Part shown: piece after piece, positions 53,694 to 62,081 of the stretch
Layout: every line of letters starts with the position of its first letter
How positions within the stretch are numbered: the first letter of the stretch is position 1
Source: Streptomyces pactum
GTDB lineage: Bacteria; Actinomycetota; Actinomycetes; Streptomycetales; Streptomycetaceae
Assembly: GCF_002005225.1 (NCBI RefSeq)
Contig: NZ_CP019724.1
Coordinates: 3,474,501 to 3,538,500 of the forward strand
DNA length: 64,000 nucleotides
Direction: 5' to 3'
Position numbers and translations under genes: made by a program
Notes under the pieces: model-generated
What the model saw: only the letters and a program-made list of their open reading frames with translations
What the model was told of the DNA's origin: nothing
Database searches by the model: none

Positions 53694-54749
53694 GTGGGAA
53701 CGCACCGCAGGCCGCGACAGCGCGCGACGGGCGGCCGGAGGGCCCGGGCGGCGGCCACGATCACCCTCGCGGGCGCCGCTACGGCGACCGGTCTGGGCGC
53801 CGGCACCGGACACGCCGAGCCGGAACCGACGCCGGCCGAGGTCAGCGCCAAGGTGGACAAGCTCTACCGGGAGGCGGAGGTCGCCACCGAGAAGTACAAC
53901 GGCGCCAAGGAGAAGGCGGACGCCGCCGAACGGCGCCTGGAGAACCTGCGGGACGAGGCGGCCCGCAAGGAGGCCCGCCTGGACTCCGCCCGGGAGCGGC
54001 TCGGTTCGGTCGCGGCGGCCCAGTACCGCAGCGGAGGCCTCGACCCTGCCCTGCAACTCGCGCTCTCCGCCGACCCGGACCGGTACCTCGACGGCGTCGC
54101 CTTCGTCGAGCGGGCGGGCAGCCGGCAGACGGCCACCGTGGGCCGGGCGCGGGAGGAACTGCGGGAGATCGAGCAGTTGCGCGGAGCCGCGCGCATCGAG
54201 GTGACCTCGCTGACGTCACGCCGGGCCGAGCTGAAACGTCACCGCGAGACCGTCACCGGCAAGCTCGCCACGGCCCGCCGCCTGCTGTCCCGGCTGTCCG
54301 CCGAGGAACGCGCCCGCCTCGGCCACGGCACCGGTGACCGTGCCTCCCGCTCCTCGCCCGGCCCCCGGGAGGCCCTCTCCGCCTCGGCCCAGGCACCCAA
54401 CTCCCGCGCGGCGGCGGCCGTCGCCTACGCCTACCGAAAGCTCGGCAGCCCCTACGTCTGGGGCGCCACCGGCCCCGACGCCTTCGACTGCTCGGGTCTC
54501 ACCCAGGCCGCCTACCGCGCCGCGGGCGTCTCCCTGCCCCGCACGACCTACGCCCAGATCGACGCGGGCCGCCGCGTCGGCCGCTCGGAACTCCTCCCGG
54601 GCGACCTGGTCTTCTTCTACTCCGGCATCAGCCACGTCGGCGTCTACATCGGCGACGGCCGGATGATCCACGCCCCGAACCCGTCGGCACCGGTCCGCGT
54701 CGCCCCGATCGACGAGATGCCGTTCGCGGGGGCTACGCGGGTGGTGTGA
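53694..54749 (+). CDS. NlpC/P60 peptidoglycan hydrolase, paralogue
   Basis: 351 residues from the GTG at 53694 (VGTHRRPRQRATGG); AAGGA is 13 bases upstream, a long spacing, so the start is uncertain by a few codons. A signal peptide (AAATITLAGAATATGLGAGTGHAEP) is followed by a coiled coil (SAKVDKLYREAEVATEKYNGAKEKADAAERRLENLRDEAARKEARL) closely matching the paralogue at 50820, and the C-terminal NlpC/P60 domain with DAFDCSGLTQAAY, GISHVGVYIGDG and MIHAPNPS. It lacks the second Lys-rich coiled coil and the riboswitch, so the two paralogues probably share chemistry but differ in control. Confidence 0.93.
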   Translation: MGTHRRPRQRATGGRRARAAATITLAGAATATGLGAGTGHAEPEPTPAEVSAKVDKLYREAEVATEKYNGAKEKADAAERRLENLRDEAARKEARLDSARERLGSVAAAQYRSGGLDPALQLALSADPDRYLDGVAFVERAGSRQTATVGRAREELREIEQLRGAARIEVTSLTSRRAELKRHRETVTGKLATARRLLSRLSAEERARLGHGTGDRASRSSPGPREALSASAQAPNSRAAAAVAYAYRKLGSPYVWGATGPDAFDCSGLTQAAYRAAGVSLPRTTYAQIDAGRRVGRSELLPGDLVFFYSGISHVGVYIGDGRMIHAPNPSAPVRVAPIDEMPFAGATRVV

Positions 54750-54764
54750 GAGCGGAAGCAGACG

Positions 54765-54914
54765 TCAGGGCCTCTCACGGATGCCACCGAGCCAGAGCCG
54801 ACGCCCGAGGTCGTCCAGTTGCCAGTCAAGGGCTACTTCCAGGCAGGCACCGCCCTGACTGTAGCTGTAGCTGTAGCTGTAGCTGGACTTGTACCGGGTG
54901 AGGCGTTCACTCAT
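54765..54914 (-). pseudogene. Truncated DUF397-type remnant with a Ser-Tyr repeat
   Basis: A 49-codon frame, MSERLTRYKSSYSYSYSYSQ then GGACLEVA. The KSSYS..GG.CLEVA core is the DUF397 signature. After it the usual VRDSKDP..P.L.FS part is missing and the sequence turns to LDWQLDDLGRRLWLGGIRERP, so it is a fragment or decayed copy. DUF397 genes normally sit beside an XRE regulator, which is absent here. The Ser-Tyr run comes from a (gtagct)4 microsatellite at 54861-54884. Too short to have been noticed in most gene calls. Confidence 0.6.
54861..54884. repeat. Hexanucleotide microsatellite (gtagct)4
   Basis: Four perfect copies of gtagct, unusual in this G+C-rich DNA. Read on the minus strand it gives alternating Ser and Tyr codons in the DUF397 remnant. 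Confidence 0.9.
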
Positions 54915-54993
54915 CGTTCCTCTGCCACCCTTCTGATGCACGTGGAACTGGCATGCGACTATCCGTGTGATCGTGAACGTGCCTACCGAACGG

Positions 54994-55740
54994 TCACACC
55001 AGCCGTCGTGCCGTCGCCCAGCGGGTCAACTCGTGCCGGTTGGACAACTGGAGCTTGCGGAGCACCGCCGAGACGTGGGACTCGACCGTCTTCACCGAGA
55101 TGTAGAGCTGCTTGGCGATCTCCTTGTACGCGTAACCACGGGCGATCAGGCGCAGCACCTCGCGCTCGCGCTGGGTGAGGCGGTCGAGGTCCTCGTCGAC
55201 CGGCGGGGCGTCGGTGGAGGCGAACGCGTCGAGGACGAAGCCGGCCAGCCGCGGGGAGAAGACGGCGTCGCCCTCCTGGACGCGGAAGACGGAGTTCACC
55301 AGGTCCGTGCCGGTGATCGTCTTGGTCACGTAGCCCCGGGCGCCGCCCCGGATCACGCCGATGACGTCCTCCGCCGCGTCCGAGACGGACAGGGCGAGGA
55401 AGCGGACGGGCTGCTCGGCGTCGCTCATCAAGGGAGCGCAGCGGCGCAGGACTTCGACCCCGCCGCCGCCGGGAAGGTGGACGTCGAGAAGCACCACTTC
55501 GGGCCGGGTCGCCGTGATGACCGTGACGGCCTGGTCGACATCGGCGGCCTCGCCGACGACCTCGACCCCGGTCTGCGCGGTCTGGCCGATCTCGGCCTGG
55601 ACACCGGTGCGGAACATGCGGTGGTCGTCGACGAGCACCACGCGCACGTGACGCTCCCCCGCACCGCCGCTCGCCGGCTGTGCGGGCTCGGCCGCCCCGC
55701 CCGTTCCGGCCGTTCCGTTCGCCTCGGTCGGGTCGCTCAT
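54994..55740 (-). CDS. LuxR-type (NarL family) response regulator
   Basis: 248 residues from the ATG at 55740, which overlaps the histidine-kinase stop (ATGA). The receiver domain has VRVVLVDDHRMFRTGV with the acidic pair, phospho-acceptor D86 in VVLLDVHLPGGGG, and VTKTITG with the conserved lysine. The C-terminal LuxR domain is DRLTQREREVLRLIARGYAYKEIAKQLYISVKTVESHVSAVLRKLQLSNRHEL. A 30-residue acidic N-terminal extension is present. With the PspC-containing kinase it forms a two-component system similar to LiaSR/VraSR envelope-stress pairs. Confidence 0.95.
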   Translation of the reverse strand: MSDPTEANGTAGTGGAAEPAQPASGGAGERHVRVVLVDDHRMFRTGVQAEIGQTAQTGVEVVGEAADVDQAVTVITATRPEVVLLDVHLPGGGGVEVLRRCAPLMSDAEQPVRFLALSVSDAAEDVIGVIRGGARGYVTKTITGTDLVNSVFRVQEGDAVFSPRLAGFVLDAFASTDAPPVDEDLDRLTQREREVLRLIARGYAYKEIAKQLYISVKTVESHVSAVLRKLQLSNRHELTRWATARRLV

Positions 55741-57044
55741 GACGTTTTCTCCGCCCTCTCCATCTCCAGCTCGACCTCCGTGCCGCCGTCCGGCACCGCG
55801 CGCAGCCGCGCCGTGCCGCCGTTGCGCTCCATGCGGCCGATGATCGATTCTCTGACGCCCATGCGGTCGGCGGGTATCGAGTCGAGGTCGAAGCCGGGGC
55901 CTCGATCCCGGACGGACACGAAGACCGTCCTGCCCTCGACTTCGGCGAAGACCTGTACGGCGCCGCCCTCGCCACCGTACTTGGCGGCGTTCACCATCGC
56001 CTCGCGTCCGGCCTGCATCTGTGCGGTGATCCTCTCGTCGAGCGGGCAGTCGCCGACCACCACGACCTCGATGGGCACGCCGTGCTTGTCCTCCACCTCC
56101 GCGGCATTGCGCTTCACGGCCTCGGCGAGGGTGGTGGGCTCGTCGTCCTCGTCCTTGCCGTTGCCCTCCGGCTTGTAGAGCCAGGCGCGCAGGTCGCGCT
56201 CCTGGGCCCGGGCGAGGCGGCGCACTTCGCCCGGGCTCTCCGCGTTGCGCTGGATCAGGGTCAGGGTGTGGAGCACCGAGTCGTGGACGTGGGCGGCGAC
56301 CTCGGCACGCTCCTGGGCCCGGATGCGCATCAGCCGCTCCTCGGAGAGGTCCTGCGTCATGCGCACCAGGTAGGGGCCGGCGAGGAGCGTTATGCCGACG
56401 AGGACGGCGAGGGCCGCCTGGAGCACGGAGCCCAGGTGGGCGGCGGACCCCTGCAGGACGAAGATTCCGGTGACGCCGGCCGTCACCAGCAGCACACCGG
56501 CCACGGAACGCAGCAACGTGACCGTGCGCCGGTGGCGTCCCACCTCGGCCCAGCGAGCCCGGCGGGCGTTGTCCGCCTGGCGCCAGACGAGGGCGACGCC
56601 GGCGCCGACGAGCACGGTCGGCCACAGGTAGGCCTTGGCCCCGCCGCCGAGGTCGACGTTGCCCACGAAGACCAGGGCCACGACCACCATGAGGAGCAGG
56701 GCGACTATCTGGCCCTTGTCCGGTTTACGGGCGACGAGTCTGCGGCGGCCGTCCGGCGAGGTCTCGGAGGTGACCAGGGAGGGCGGCTTCTGCGCGTCGA
56801 CGCCGCCGACGCCCAGCGGTACGAAGAACCAGAAGGCCGCGTACAACAGCGCGCCCAGGCCGTCGGCCATGAACAGGCCGACGAAGGCGAACCGCACCCA
56901 GATGACGGGCAGCCCGAGGTGCCCGGCGAGCCCCCGCGCCACGCCACCGAGCCAGCGTCCGTCGCTGCTGCGGTAGAGCTTGCGCGGCGGCCGCGGTTCG
57001 AGGAGGGGCGCTGCTGCGGCTTCCGGCATGACACCGATGGTCAC
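55737..57044 (-). CDS. PspC-domain sensor histidine kinase
   Basis: 435 residues from GTG at 57044; an ATG five codons later (57029) is equally possible. The N-terminal PspC domain (LYRSSDGRWLGGVARGLAGHLGLPVIWVRFAFVGLFMADGLGALLYAAFWFFVPLG) is followed by more membrane helices (VALLLMVVVALVFVGNVDLG, AYLWPTVLVGAGVALVWRQ, LLRSVAGVLLVTAGVTGIFVL, LQAALAVLVGITLLAGPYLV). The HisKA_3-type helix carries the phosphorylated His in ERAEVAAHVHDSVLHTLTLIQ. The ATPase part has QAGREAMVNAAKYGGEGG and VFVSVRDRGPGFDLDSIPADRMGVRESIIGRMERNGG. A PspC sensor suggests detection of membrane stress, with control by the PspC/LiaF-like neighbour. Confidence 0.94.
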   Translation of the reverse strand: MTIGVMPEAAAAPLLEPRPPRKLYRSSDGRWLGGVARGLAGHLGLPVIWVRFAFVGLFMADGLGALLYAAFWFFVPLGVGGVDAQKPPSLVTSETSPDGRRRLVARKPDKGQIVALLLMVVVALVFVGNVDLGGGAKAYLWPTVLVGAGVALVWRQADNARRARWAEVGRHRRTVTLLRSVAGVLLVTAGVTGIFVLQGSAAHLGSVLQAALAVLVGITLLAGPYLVRMTQDLSEERLMRIRAQERAEVAAHVHDSVLHTLTLIQRNAESPGEVRRLARAQERDLRAWLYKPEGNGKDEDDEPTTLAEAVKRNAAEVEDKHGVPIEVVVVGDCPLDERITAQMQAGREAMVNAAKYGGEGGAVQVFAEVEGRTVFVSVRDRGPGFDLDSIPADRMGVRESIIGRMERNGGTARLRAVPDGGTEVELEMERAEKTS

Positions 57045-57064
57045 ACGGTCTCGGGAGCCGAGGC

Positions 57065-57155
57065 ATCAGGGTCGGTCCCCGAGACGCCCCTGATCTTCGG
57101 GCCCGGGGCGCTTCGAACACTCCCCGGGCTCCGCGTCAGGGCCGATATCAGGGTC
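57065..57155. promoter_or_regulatory. Repeated ATCAGGG boxes between divergent PspC genes
   Basis: ATCAGGGTC occurs at 57065-57073 and again at 57147-57155. An inverted CCCCTGAT lies at 57087-57094, giving with the first box a seven-base inverted repeat (ATCAGGG/CCCTGAT). They sit in the 165-base gap between the kinase operon and the PspC/LiaF-like gene, so they are candidate binding sites for the LuxR-type regulator encoded here. Confidence 0.5.
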
Positions 57156-57209
57156 CGACCAGGGTCGAACCGACTGCCGTCACGGCGCCGCGCCAGTCAC
57201 CATGGACTC

Positions 57210-58670
57210 ATGACAGATCACGAGCACGCCGCGGCGGGCCCGGGACCCGGTCCCGGCCCGCGCCCTCCACGGGGCGCCGGGCCGCAGGGCGCCGCGCCCG
57301 CCGCGGATGCCGCGAGTGGTGCCGGGGGTGCGGCCGGGGGTGGTGCCGGGGGTGGTGCCGCAGCCGACGCGGGCGTCCCCGCGGGCACCGAGGTCCCCGG
57401 GCCGCCCCACAGGTTCCGACGCGACCGGCGGCACAAGACGCTCGCCGGAGTGTGCGCCGGCCTGGGACGGCAGTGCGACATGGACCCGGTGATCTTCCGG
57501 ATCACCCTCGCCGTGCTCTCCGCGACCGGCGGCATCGGCCTCATCTTCTACGGCTTCGCCTGGCTCTTCGTCCCCTACGACGAGGACGAGAACGAGGTGC
57601 GCAAGCTGCTGACCGGCCGGGTCGACGGCCAGGCGCTGGCGGCCGTGCTGTTCGCCCTGGTCGGCTGCGGGATCTTCCTGACCATGCTGAGCAACGGCGG
57701 CGTGCTGACCTTCGCCGTCGTCCTCTCCCTGCTCCTCGCGGGCGCGGGGTACTGGTCCCGGCAGCGGAAGGCCCCCGACCCCGACCCCCTCTCCGCTCAG
57801 GCCGTCGCCGACGCTCCACCGGAGGCCCAGGCGCCCCCGGTCATGATCACCTGGCCCTCCTGGTGGCGCGAACCCATAGTCAAGGACGGCACCCACGTCG
57901 GCGGGACGGGCTATCTGTGGGGCCCTCCGGACTCCGAGGACCGTGACATCGCGGCGGCCGTCAGCATCGGCCACCGGGCCCGGGCCGGTGACCGCGACGC
58001 CGCGGGCGGTCGGTGTTCACGGTCCCCGCAGCAGCGCGGTCCTCGTGGAATCGGCGGCTGGGTGTTCCTGCTCGCCCTGCTCGCGGCGTTCCTCGGCACC
58101 CGGCTGACCTGGGACACGCACCCGCTCGGCACCAGTCTGCAGACCGGCCTGGCCTGCGCGCTCGCCGTCTTCGGCGTCGGCATCGCGGTCAGCGCCTTCC
58201 TTGGACGCACCGGGGCCGGTTCGATCTTCCTGGCGATCGTCACGGCGGGCCTGCTCGCCGGGTCGGCCGCCCTGCCCAAGGACGTCGGTACCGAATGGGT
58301 CCGGACCACCTGGGAGCCCACGACGGCGGCCGGCGTGCGCGAGCAGTACGACATCGGGACCGGCAGCGGCACCCTCGACCTGTCCAGACTGGACCTTGCC
58401 GAGGGGCAGACGCTGACCACCCGGGCCGACGTGGGCGTCGGCCGCATACGGGTCGTCGTGCCGCAGGACGTGACCGTGCGGCTGAGCGTCGAGGTCGGCG
58501 TGGGCGACATCCAGCTACCCGGCGACGACAGCAAGGACGTGGACGTGGCACCGGGCAAGCACAAGGAGATCACCCTGCCCCCCACCAGCGGCGGCAAGAA
58601 CGCCGGCACGCTCGACCTCGATCTCCAGGTCGGCGTCGGACAGGCGGAGGTGACCCGTGCTGCGTCATAG
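57210..58670 (+). CDS. PspC-domain protein with LiaF-like C-terminus
   Basis: 486 residues from the ATG at 57210. A Gly/Ala/Pro-rich tail (to residue 65) precedes a PspC domain (HRFRRDRRHKTLAGVCAGLGRQCDMDPVIFRITLAVLSATGGIGLIFYGFAWLFVPYDED). Further helices include ALAAVLFALVGCGIFLTML, LTFAVVLSLLLAGAGYW, GWVFLLALLAAFLGTRLTW, LACALAVFGVGIAVSAFL and GSIFLAIVTAGLLAGSAAL. The C-terminal 130 residues are a beta-rich repeat (GTLDLSRLDLAEGQTLTTRADVGVGRIRVVVPQDVTVRLSVEVGVGDIQLPG) like the LiaF/DUF4097 adhesin-type fold. In Firmicutes LiaF inhibits the LiaS kinase; here a similar role toward the divergent PspC kinase is a reasonable inference. Confidence 0.9.
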   Translation: MTDHEHAAAGPGPGPGPRPPRGAGPQGAAPAADAASGAGGAAGGGAGGGAAADAGVPAGTEVPGPPHRFRRDRRHKTLAGVCAGLGRQCDMDPVIFRITLAVLSATGGIGLIFYGFAWLFVPYDEDENEVRKLLTGRVDGQALAAVLFALVGCGIFLTMLSNGGVLTFAVVLSLLLAGAGYWSRQRKAPDPDPLSAQAVADAPPEAQAPPVMITWPSWWREPIVKDGTHVGGTGYLWGPPDSEDRDIAAAVSIGHRARAGDRDAAGGRCSRSPQQRGPRGIGGWVFLLALLAAFLGTRLTWDTHPLGTSLQTGLACALAVFGVGIAVSAFLGRTGAGSIFLAIVTAGLLAGSAALPKDVGTEWVRTTWEPTTAAGVREQYDIGTGSGTLDLSRLDLAEGQTLTTRADVGVGRIRVVVPQDVTVRLSVEVGVGDIQLPGDDSKDVDVAPGKHKEITLPPTSGGKNAGTLDLDLQVGVGQAEVTRAAS

Positions 58671-58896
58671 GTTCCAGCCCGGGCGGCTGGTCGCCGGCAC
58701 CTTCCTGACCCTGGCGGGCGTCATCTACGCCGGCGACGCGGGCGGCCTCTGGGACACGCCGTGGTTCGTGATCATCCCCGTCGTCATGGGCGGCCTCTGC
58801 CTAGCGGGAGCGGTCGGGGTCCTGGCCCGGGCCGTACACCGCCGCGGGGCGCTCCGCGCGAACACGGACGCCCCCCGGGCGGACCTCCCCGGCTGA
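58657..58896 (+). CDS. Small two-helix membrane protein coupled to the PspC/LiaF-like gene
   Basis: 79 residues, GTG at 58657, starting 14 bases before the PspC/LiaF-like stop. Two hydrophobic segments (LVAGTFLTLAGVIYAG and WFVIIPVVMGGLCLAGAVGVLARAV) flank a GGLWDTPW turn. The C-terminus is charged. Overlap implies co-translation, so it is probably part of the same envelope-stress module. No family recognised. Confidence 0.8.
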   Translation: MLRHRFQPGRLVAGTFLTLAGVIYAGDAGGLWDTPWFVIIPVVMGGLCLAGAVGVLARAVHRRGALRANTDAPRADLPG

Positions 58897-58964
58897 CGGG
58901 CTCCGGGGCGGGCGGGTCCGAGGCAGGCAGGCAACCGGGCAGCCGGTACGTGGCTCGAGGGCTG

Positions 58965-59078
58965 CTACCGGTATCCGCCCGTCCGCCGTCGCCGCCGGGA
59001 GCGCAGAGCCGCGTCCAGTGACAGCAGCGGGGCGCCCGCGAGGACGAGGGGGATCCAGGCCATCAGGTAGGCGAGATT
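58965..59078 (-). pseudogene. Detached 3' end of the DoxX gene (left junction of the recombinase element)
   Basis: Reading the minus strand from 59078, a 37-codon tail encodes NLAYLMAWIPLVLAGAPLLS, then LDAALRSRRRRRTGGYR and a stop. It aligns without gaps with the C-terminus of the intact DoxX gene at 62100 (DLPYMFCWVPLVLAGAPLWS, then LDALIRNRRRRKAY). The frame upstream hits a stop at once (TAG three codons before). So this is the original 3' end of the host DoxX gene, cut off and pushed about 3.1 kb away by an insertion. Confidence 0.82.
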
Positions 59079-59110
59079 ACTGGCCTACTGCTGTTGTACG
59101 GTCACAGACT

Positions 59111-60661
59111 GTGAAGACTGTGCGGGTACTGATCGCCCTGCGGATCAGCAACGAGACCGACGCATCCACCTCCCTGGAGCGGCAGCTACAGGACTGCATG
59201 GCCTACGTCGAGGAGAGGCAGAACCTGGGATGGCAGGTGGTGGGAGTAGCGAGGGATGCTCATATCTCCGCCACCAAATCTCACCCATTCGACCGACCGA
59301 AACTCGGGGAATGGCTGAATAATCGAGCCCCGGAATTCGATCTTCTGCTCTTCTGGAAGATGGACAGGTTCGTCCGCAAAGTCGTAGACATGCAGGACAT
59401 GATCAAATGGGCGACTGCTCACGGGGGTAAGTCCCTGGTTTCAGCCAAGGAACCCGCACTCGACATGGTCGGCCCTTTTCGGGCAGTAATCATTGATTTG
59501 TTTGCGGCTATCGCTGAGACTGAAGCACAGAACATCTCCATGCGAGTTAAGTCGTTCCAGAACTACGCAAAATCCAAGAACGTATGGGCCAAGGGAAATC
59601 CTCCATACGGTTACGAATCATTCCGTGACATTGACGGAGCCATGAGACTCCGGGTGCGCGAGACGCAGAAGGATGTCATTCGGGAGATCTATAAGCGGGT
59701 AGTTGAGGACGGAGAGCCCTACTCGACTATCTGTGATGACCTCAACGCTAGAGACATAATGTCACCTGGGGCAGAGAGGATGTCGAATCGCCGAAAGAAC
59801 AACGGCGACTCTCCCCCGATATGGCGCAGTCGCACCATCACAACCATTCTGAGGTCTGAAACCATCCTCGGCTGGAAGTGCGAGGAAGTGAAGGTACCCG
59901 GAAAGAAGTACGGAGTATCCCAGCCTATCGTGACTTCTGCGGGAAAGATCAGGATGGCTGATCCAATCCTCACAGACGACGAATGGGCCAAGCTCCAAGA
60001 AGAGATGAACAGTCGTCCCAGCTCTGCCCGCCGCTCCATAAAGAACACGACTGCGTATCGTGGAGTTGTCCTGTGTGACGGATGTGGCAGGAACCTGTAT
60101 CTCTTCAATCCTGAGAGGCAACAGGGTAGGCCGGTGTACCGCTGCAATAAGGCGGCTAACCGTGAATCCTGCGGTAAAGGATACGCCTTCCGCGCAGAGA
60201 AAGTCGAAGAGATTGTAGAGGCAACGATCCTGAGAGTCATCGGAGATCTCCCCATGCACGAGCGCTACTACGTAAAGGGATCGAATAACACTCAGAGGCT
60301 TCACGAAATTGAGCAGTACGTGACGGAACTTCAGAGGTCCATCCGCCCAGGCGGTAAGAACTCTTCGGGCTTTGCCAAGAAGTCCACTGAGGAAGAGATT
60401 GCAGCCCTGCACGAGGAACACGACTCCCTGTCCGCCGAAGGAGATAAGCCAGACCGTTACGCGTACCGAGCTACCGGGGAGACCTTCCGCCACATGTGGG
60501 AGAGAAACAAAGACAACAAGGACGAAAGGACGCGCCACCTACTGAAGGCAGGAGTCAGCATCCGACTCAATCCCCTCATCAAGGGCGTATCCAATACCGT
60601 TGACTTTGGCGCAGAGATTGATCTAGGGAAAAGCCTGCATCAACCATTCACTATTCACTGA
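59111..60661 (+). CDS. Large serine recombinase (site-specific integrase)
   Basis: 516 residues from the GTG at 59111. The catalytic resolvase domain shows VRVLIALRISNETDASTSLE (Ser13 nucleophile after Arg), ARDAHISATKSHPFDRPKLGEWL, FDLLLFWKMDRFVRK and DLFAAIAETEAQNISMRVK. The recombinase domain (KGNPPYGYESF to RSRTITTILRSETILGWK) is followed by a zinc ribbon with LCDGCGRNLYLF and YRCNKAANRESCGKG, and a coiled coil (QRLHEIEQYVTELQRS, STEEEIAALHEEHDSL). This is the phiC31/TP901-type layout, at the short end of the size range. Codon use has many A/T third positions, unlike its neighbours, a sign of transfer. No excisionase gene is visible. Confidence 0.95.
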   Translation: MKTVRVLIALRISNETDASTSLERQLQDCMAYVEERQNLGWQVVGVARDAHISATKSHPFDRPKLGEWLNNRAPEFDLLLFWKMDRFVRKVVDMQDMIKWATAHGGKSLVSAKEPALDMVGPFRAVIIDLFAAIAETEAQNISMRVKSFQNYAKSKNVWAKGNPPYGYESFRDIDGAMRLRVRETQKDVIREIYKRVVEDGEPYSTICDDLNARDIMSPGAERMSNRRKNNGDSPPIWRSRTITTILRSETILGWKCEEVKVPGKKYGVSQPIVTSAGKIRMADPILTDDEWAKLQEEMNSRPSSARRSIKNTTAYRGVVLCDGCGRNLYLFNPERQQGRPVYRCNKAANRESCGKGYAFRAEKVEEIVEATILRVIGDLPMHERYYVKGSNNTQRLHEIEQYVTELQRSIRPGGKNSSGFAKKSTEEEIAALHEEHDSLSAEGDKPDRYAYRATGETFRHMWERNKDNKDERTRHLLKAGVSIRLNPLIKGVSNTVDFGAEIDLGKSLHQPFTIH

Positions 60662-60850
60662 GGAATGCATCACTCGTCACTTTGGCTCTCTGATCTCCAG
60701 AGAGCCAGCTCTCCAGTCTTCAGCCAGGGCTCTGGGGGTATCCAGGGCCACCCTGTACCGACACCTGACCGACTGACCACAGACCCTCTGAGAGAGCCCT
60801 CCAGCGCCATGCTGGGGGCCTCCTCATGTCGCCTTGCTGCTGTTCATGGC

Positions 60851-60872
60851 CTAGTACTCCAGCCGTAGATCG
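60851..60872. repeat. Left target duplication (CTAG) and terminal inverted repeat of nested IS
   Basis: CTAG at 60851-60854, then TACTCCAGCCGTAGATCG at 60855-60872. The 18 bases are perfectly repeated in inverse at 62082-62099. Confidence 0.88.
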
Positions 60873-60878
60873 AGATCT

Positions 60879-61480
60879 TCATGGTTGGAGGGCAGCCTGG
60901 CGGCGGTAGTGGCAGTGGCGCGCTCGGGCTTGGTGGCGCCGTCGCCAGGTCGACCAGTGGAGCAGGCAAATCGGATCGTGGGCGACCCGGACCGTCAGAG
61001 TTATCAACAGACGCTGGATCTCGTTGCAGGTGAGAGGGATCAGTCCGCCGGGGCTCGTGCCGTCCTCGGCCGGTACCTGCTCTGGGCGTTCGAGCGCGGC
61101 AGTGACAGCGAGGCACGCGTGGGCGAGCAGTGCCAAAGTGACCCAGCGGTGCCAGGAGTCCCAGCGGCGGACTTGGTGTTCGTCACCGGCGTTCCCCGGC
61201 CCGGACTGCCCTCAGCTTCTACCCGGCCGCTGCGACGGCCCAGCGGTAGAGGTCTCGCACCTCCACTCGGTCACATGGCGCCTCGTGGCGCACCCAGCAG
61301 TTCTTCCGCGGCAGGTCTGACATCAGCCCGAGTACCAACCGCCGTACCCGACGGCGGGGCTCCACCCGACCGAACCGTCCGGCTATCCGATCCATCAGGC
61401 CATCGAACGCCACCTGCCAGAGTGCAGGCTTTACGCTGTGACCTGCGGCCACCACATGATCTTCTGTCTTCACACACCGA
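60879..61480 (-). pseudogene. IS701-type transposase, N- and C-terminal fragments only
   Basis: The upstream part (about 61410-61290) encodes FDGLMDRIAGRFGRVEPRRR, then VRRLVLGLMSDLPRKNCW, the typical N-terminus of these transposases. The downstream part (about 61200-60879, another frame) encodes RRWDSWHRWVTLALLAHACL, then LIPLTCNEIQRLL and LHWSTWRRRHQARARHCHYR, the typical C-terminus. The whole catalytic centre between them is missing and the two ends are out of frame. Family assignment is by motif memory. Confidence 0.7.
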
Positions 61481-61537
61481 TGATCAGTGGTGGCCGTACC
61501 TGATCTTCGGGTCAGCCCCCGCCGGCGAGACAGCAGA

Positions 61538-62053
61538 CTAGATTTTGATCCAGTAGCGCCGTACGAGGCCATGTTCGGTCTCCCGTACGCCTTCGAAGAC
61601 TCCGCCGTGGTGCTCGATCGTCTTCACCGAGGCGGGGTTGTCGACTTCGCAGACGATCAGTACCTGGTCCAGGCCGAGCGCCCGCGCCTCGTCGAGTATC
61701 CGGCCCAGTGCCCAGGTGGCCAGCCCACGCCGACGTGAAGACGGCCGGATGCCGTACCCAATGTGGCCGAACTGCAGCACGTAGTCGTTGAGCCCGTGCC
61801 GCAGCGCGATCCCGCCGTGCACCCGGTCGCACTCGACGATCCAGCGGTACGTACAACCCCGCCCAGTCTCCACCGCTTTCGGGCCCGACTCCTCAGTCAA
61901 GCGCGCCACCCAGGTCGCGAACCCGTCCGGCGAGTCGACCTCGTCGGACGGCCCCAGCCCGAATCCGTCCTCGTGGAAGCCGGGACCCCACTCGTCACGC
62001 GCCAGAAGCCAGGCGGAGTGTAGGCGGGTGGTGGGCGCGATCAGTTCAGGCAT
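61538..62053 (-). CDS. GNAT-family N-acetyltransferase, transposon cargo
   Basis: 171 residues, intact. The GNAT core is visible: WIVECDRVHGGIALRHGLND, then IGYGIRPSSRRRGLATWALGRILDEARALGLDQVLIVCEVDNPASVKTIEHHGGVFEGV, including the (R/Q)xxG(A/L) acetyl-CoA loop (RRRGLA). Such proteins acetylate small amines or protein N-termini; the substrate is unknown. It lies between the broken transposase and the right inverted repeat, so it travels with the element. ATG 62053. No clear ribosome-binding site was seen, so the start could be internal. Confidence 0.88.
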   Translation of the reverse strand: MPELIAPTTRLHSAWLLARDEWGPGFHEDGFGLGPSDEVDSPDGFATWVARLTEESGPKAVETGRGCTYRWIVECDRVHGGIALRHGLNDYVLQFGHIGYGIRPSSRRRGLATWALGRILDEARALGLDQVLIVCEVDNPASVKTIEHHGGVFEGVRETEHGLVRRYWIKI

Positions 62054-62081
62054 ACGGCGACGATACCGATCTAGATCATCA

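Noticed and set aside
54819..55178. Plus-strand 119-residue frame beginning MPVKGYFQAGTALTVAVAVAVAG
   Set aside because: The apparent signal peptide is the translation of the gtagct microsatellite in another frame, and the rest overlaps the response-regulator gene antisense.
60885..61541. Plus-strand 218-residue frame inside the nested IS
   Set aside because: It is antisense to transposase fragments whose minus-strand translation matches known IS701-type ends.
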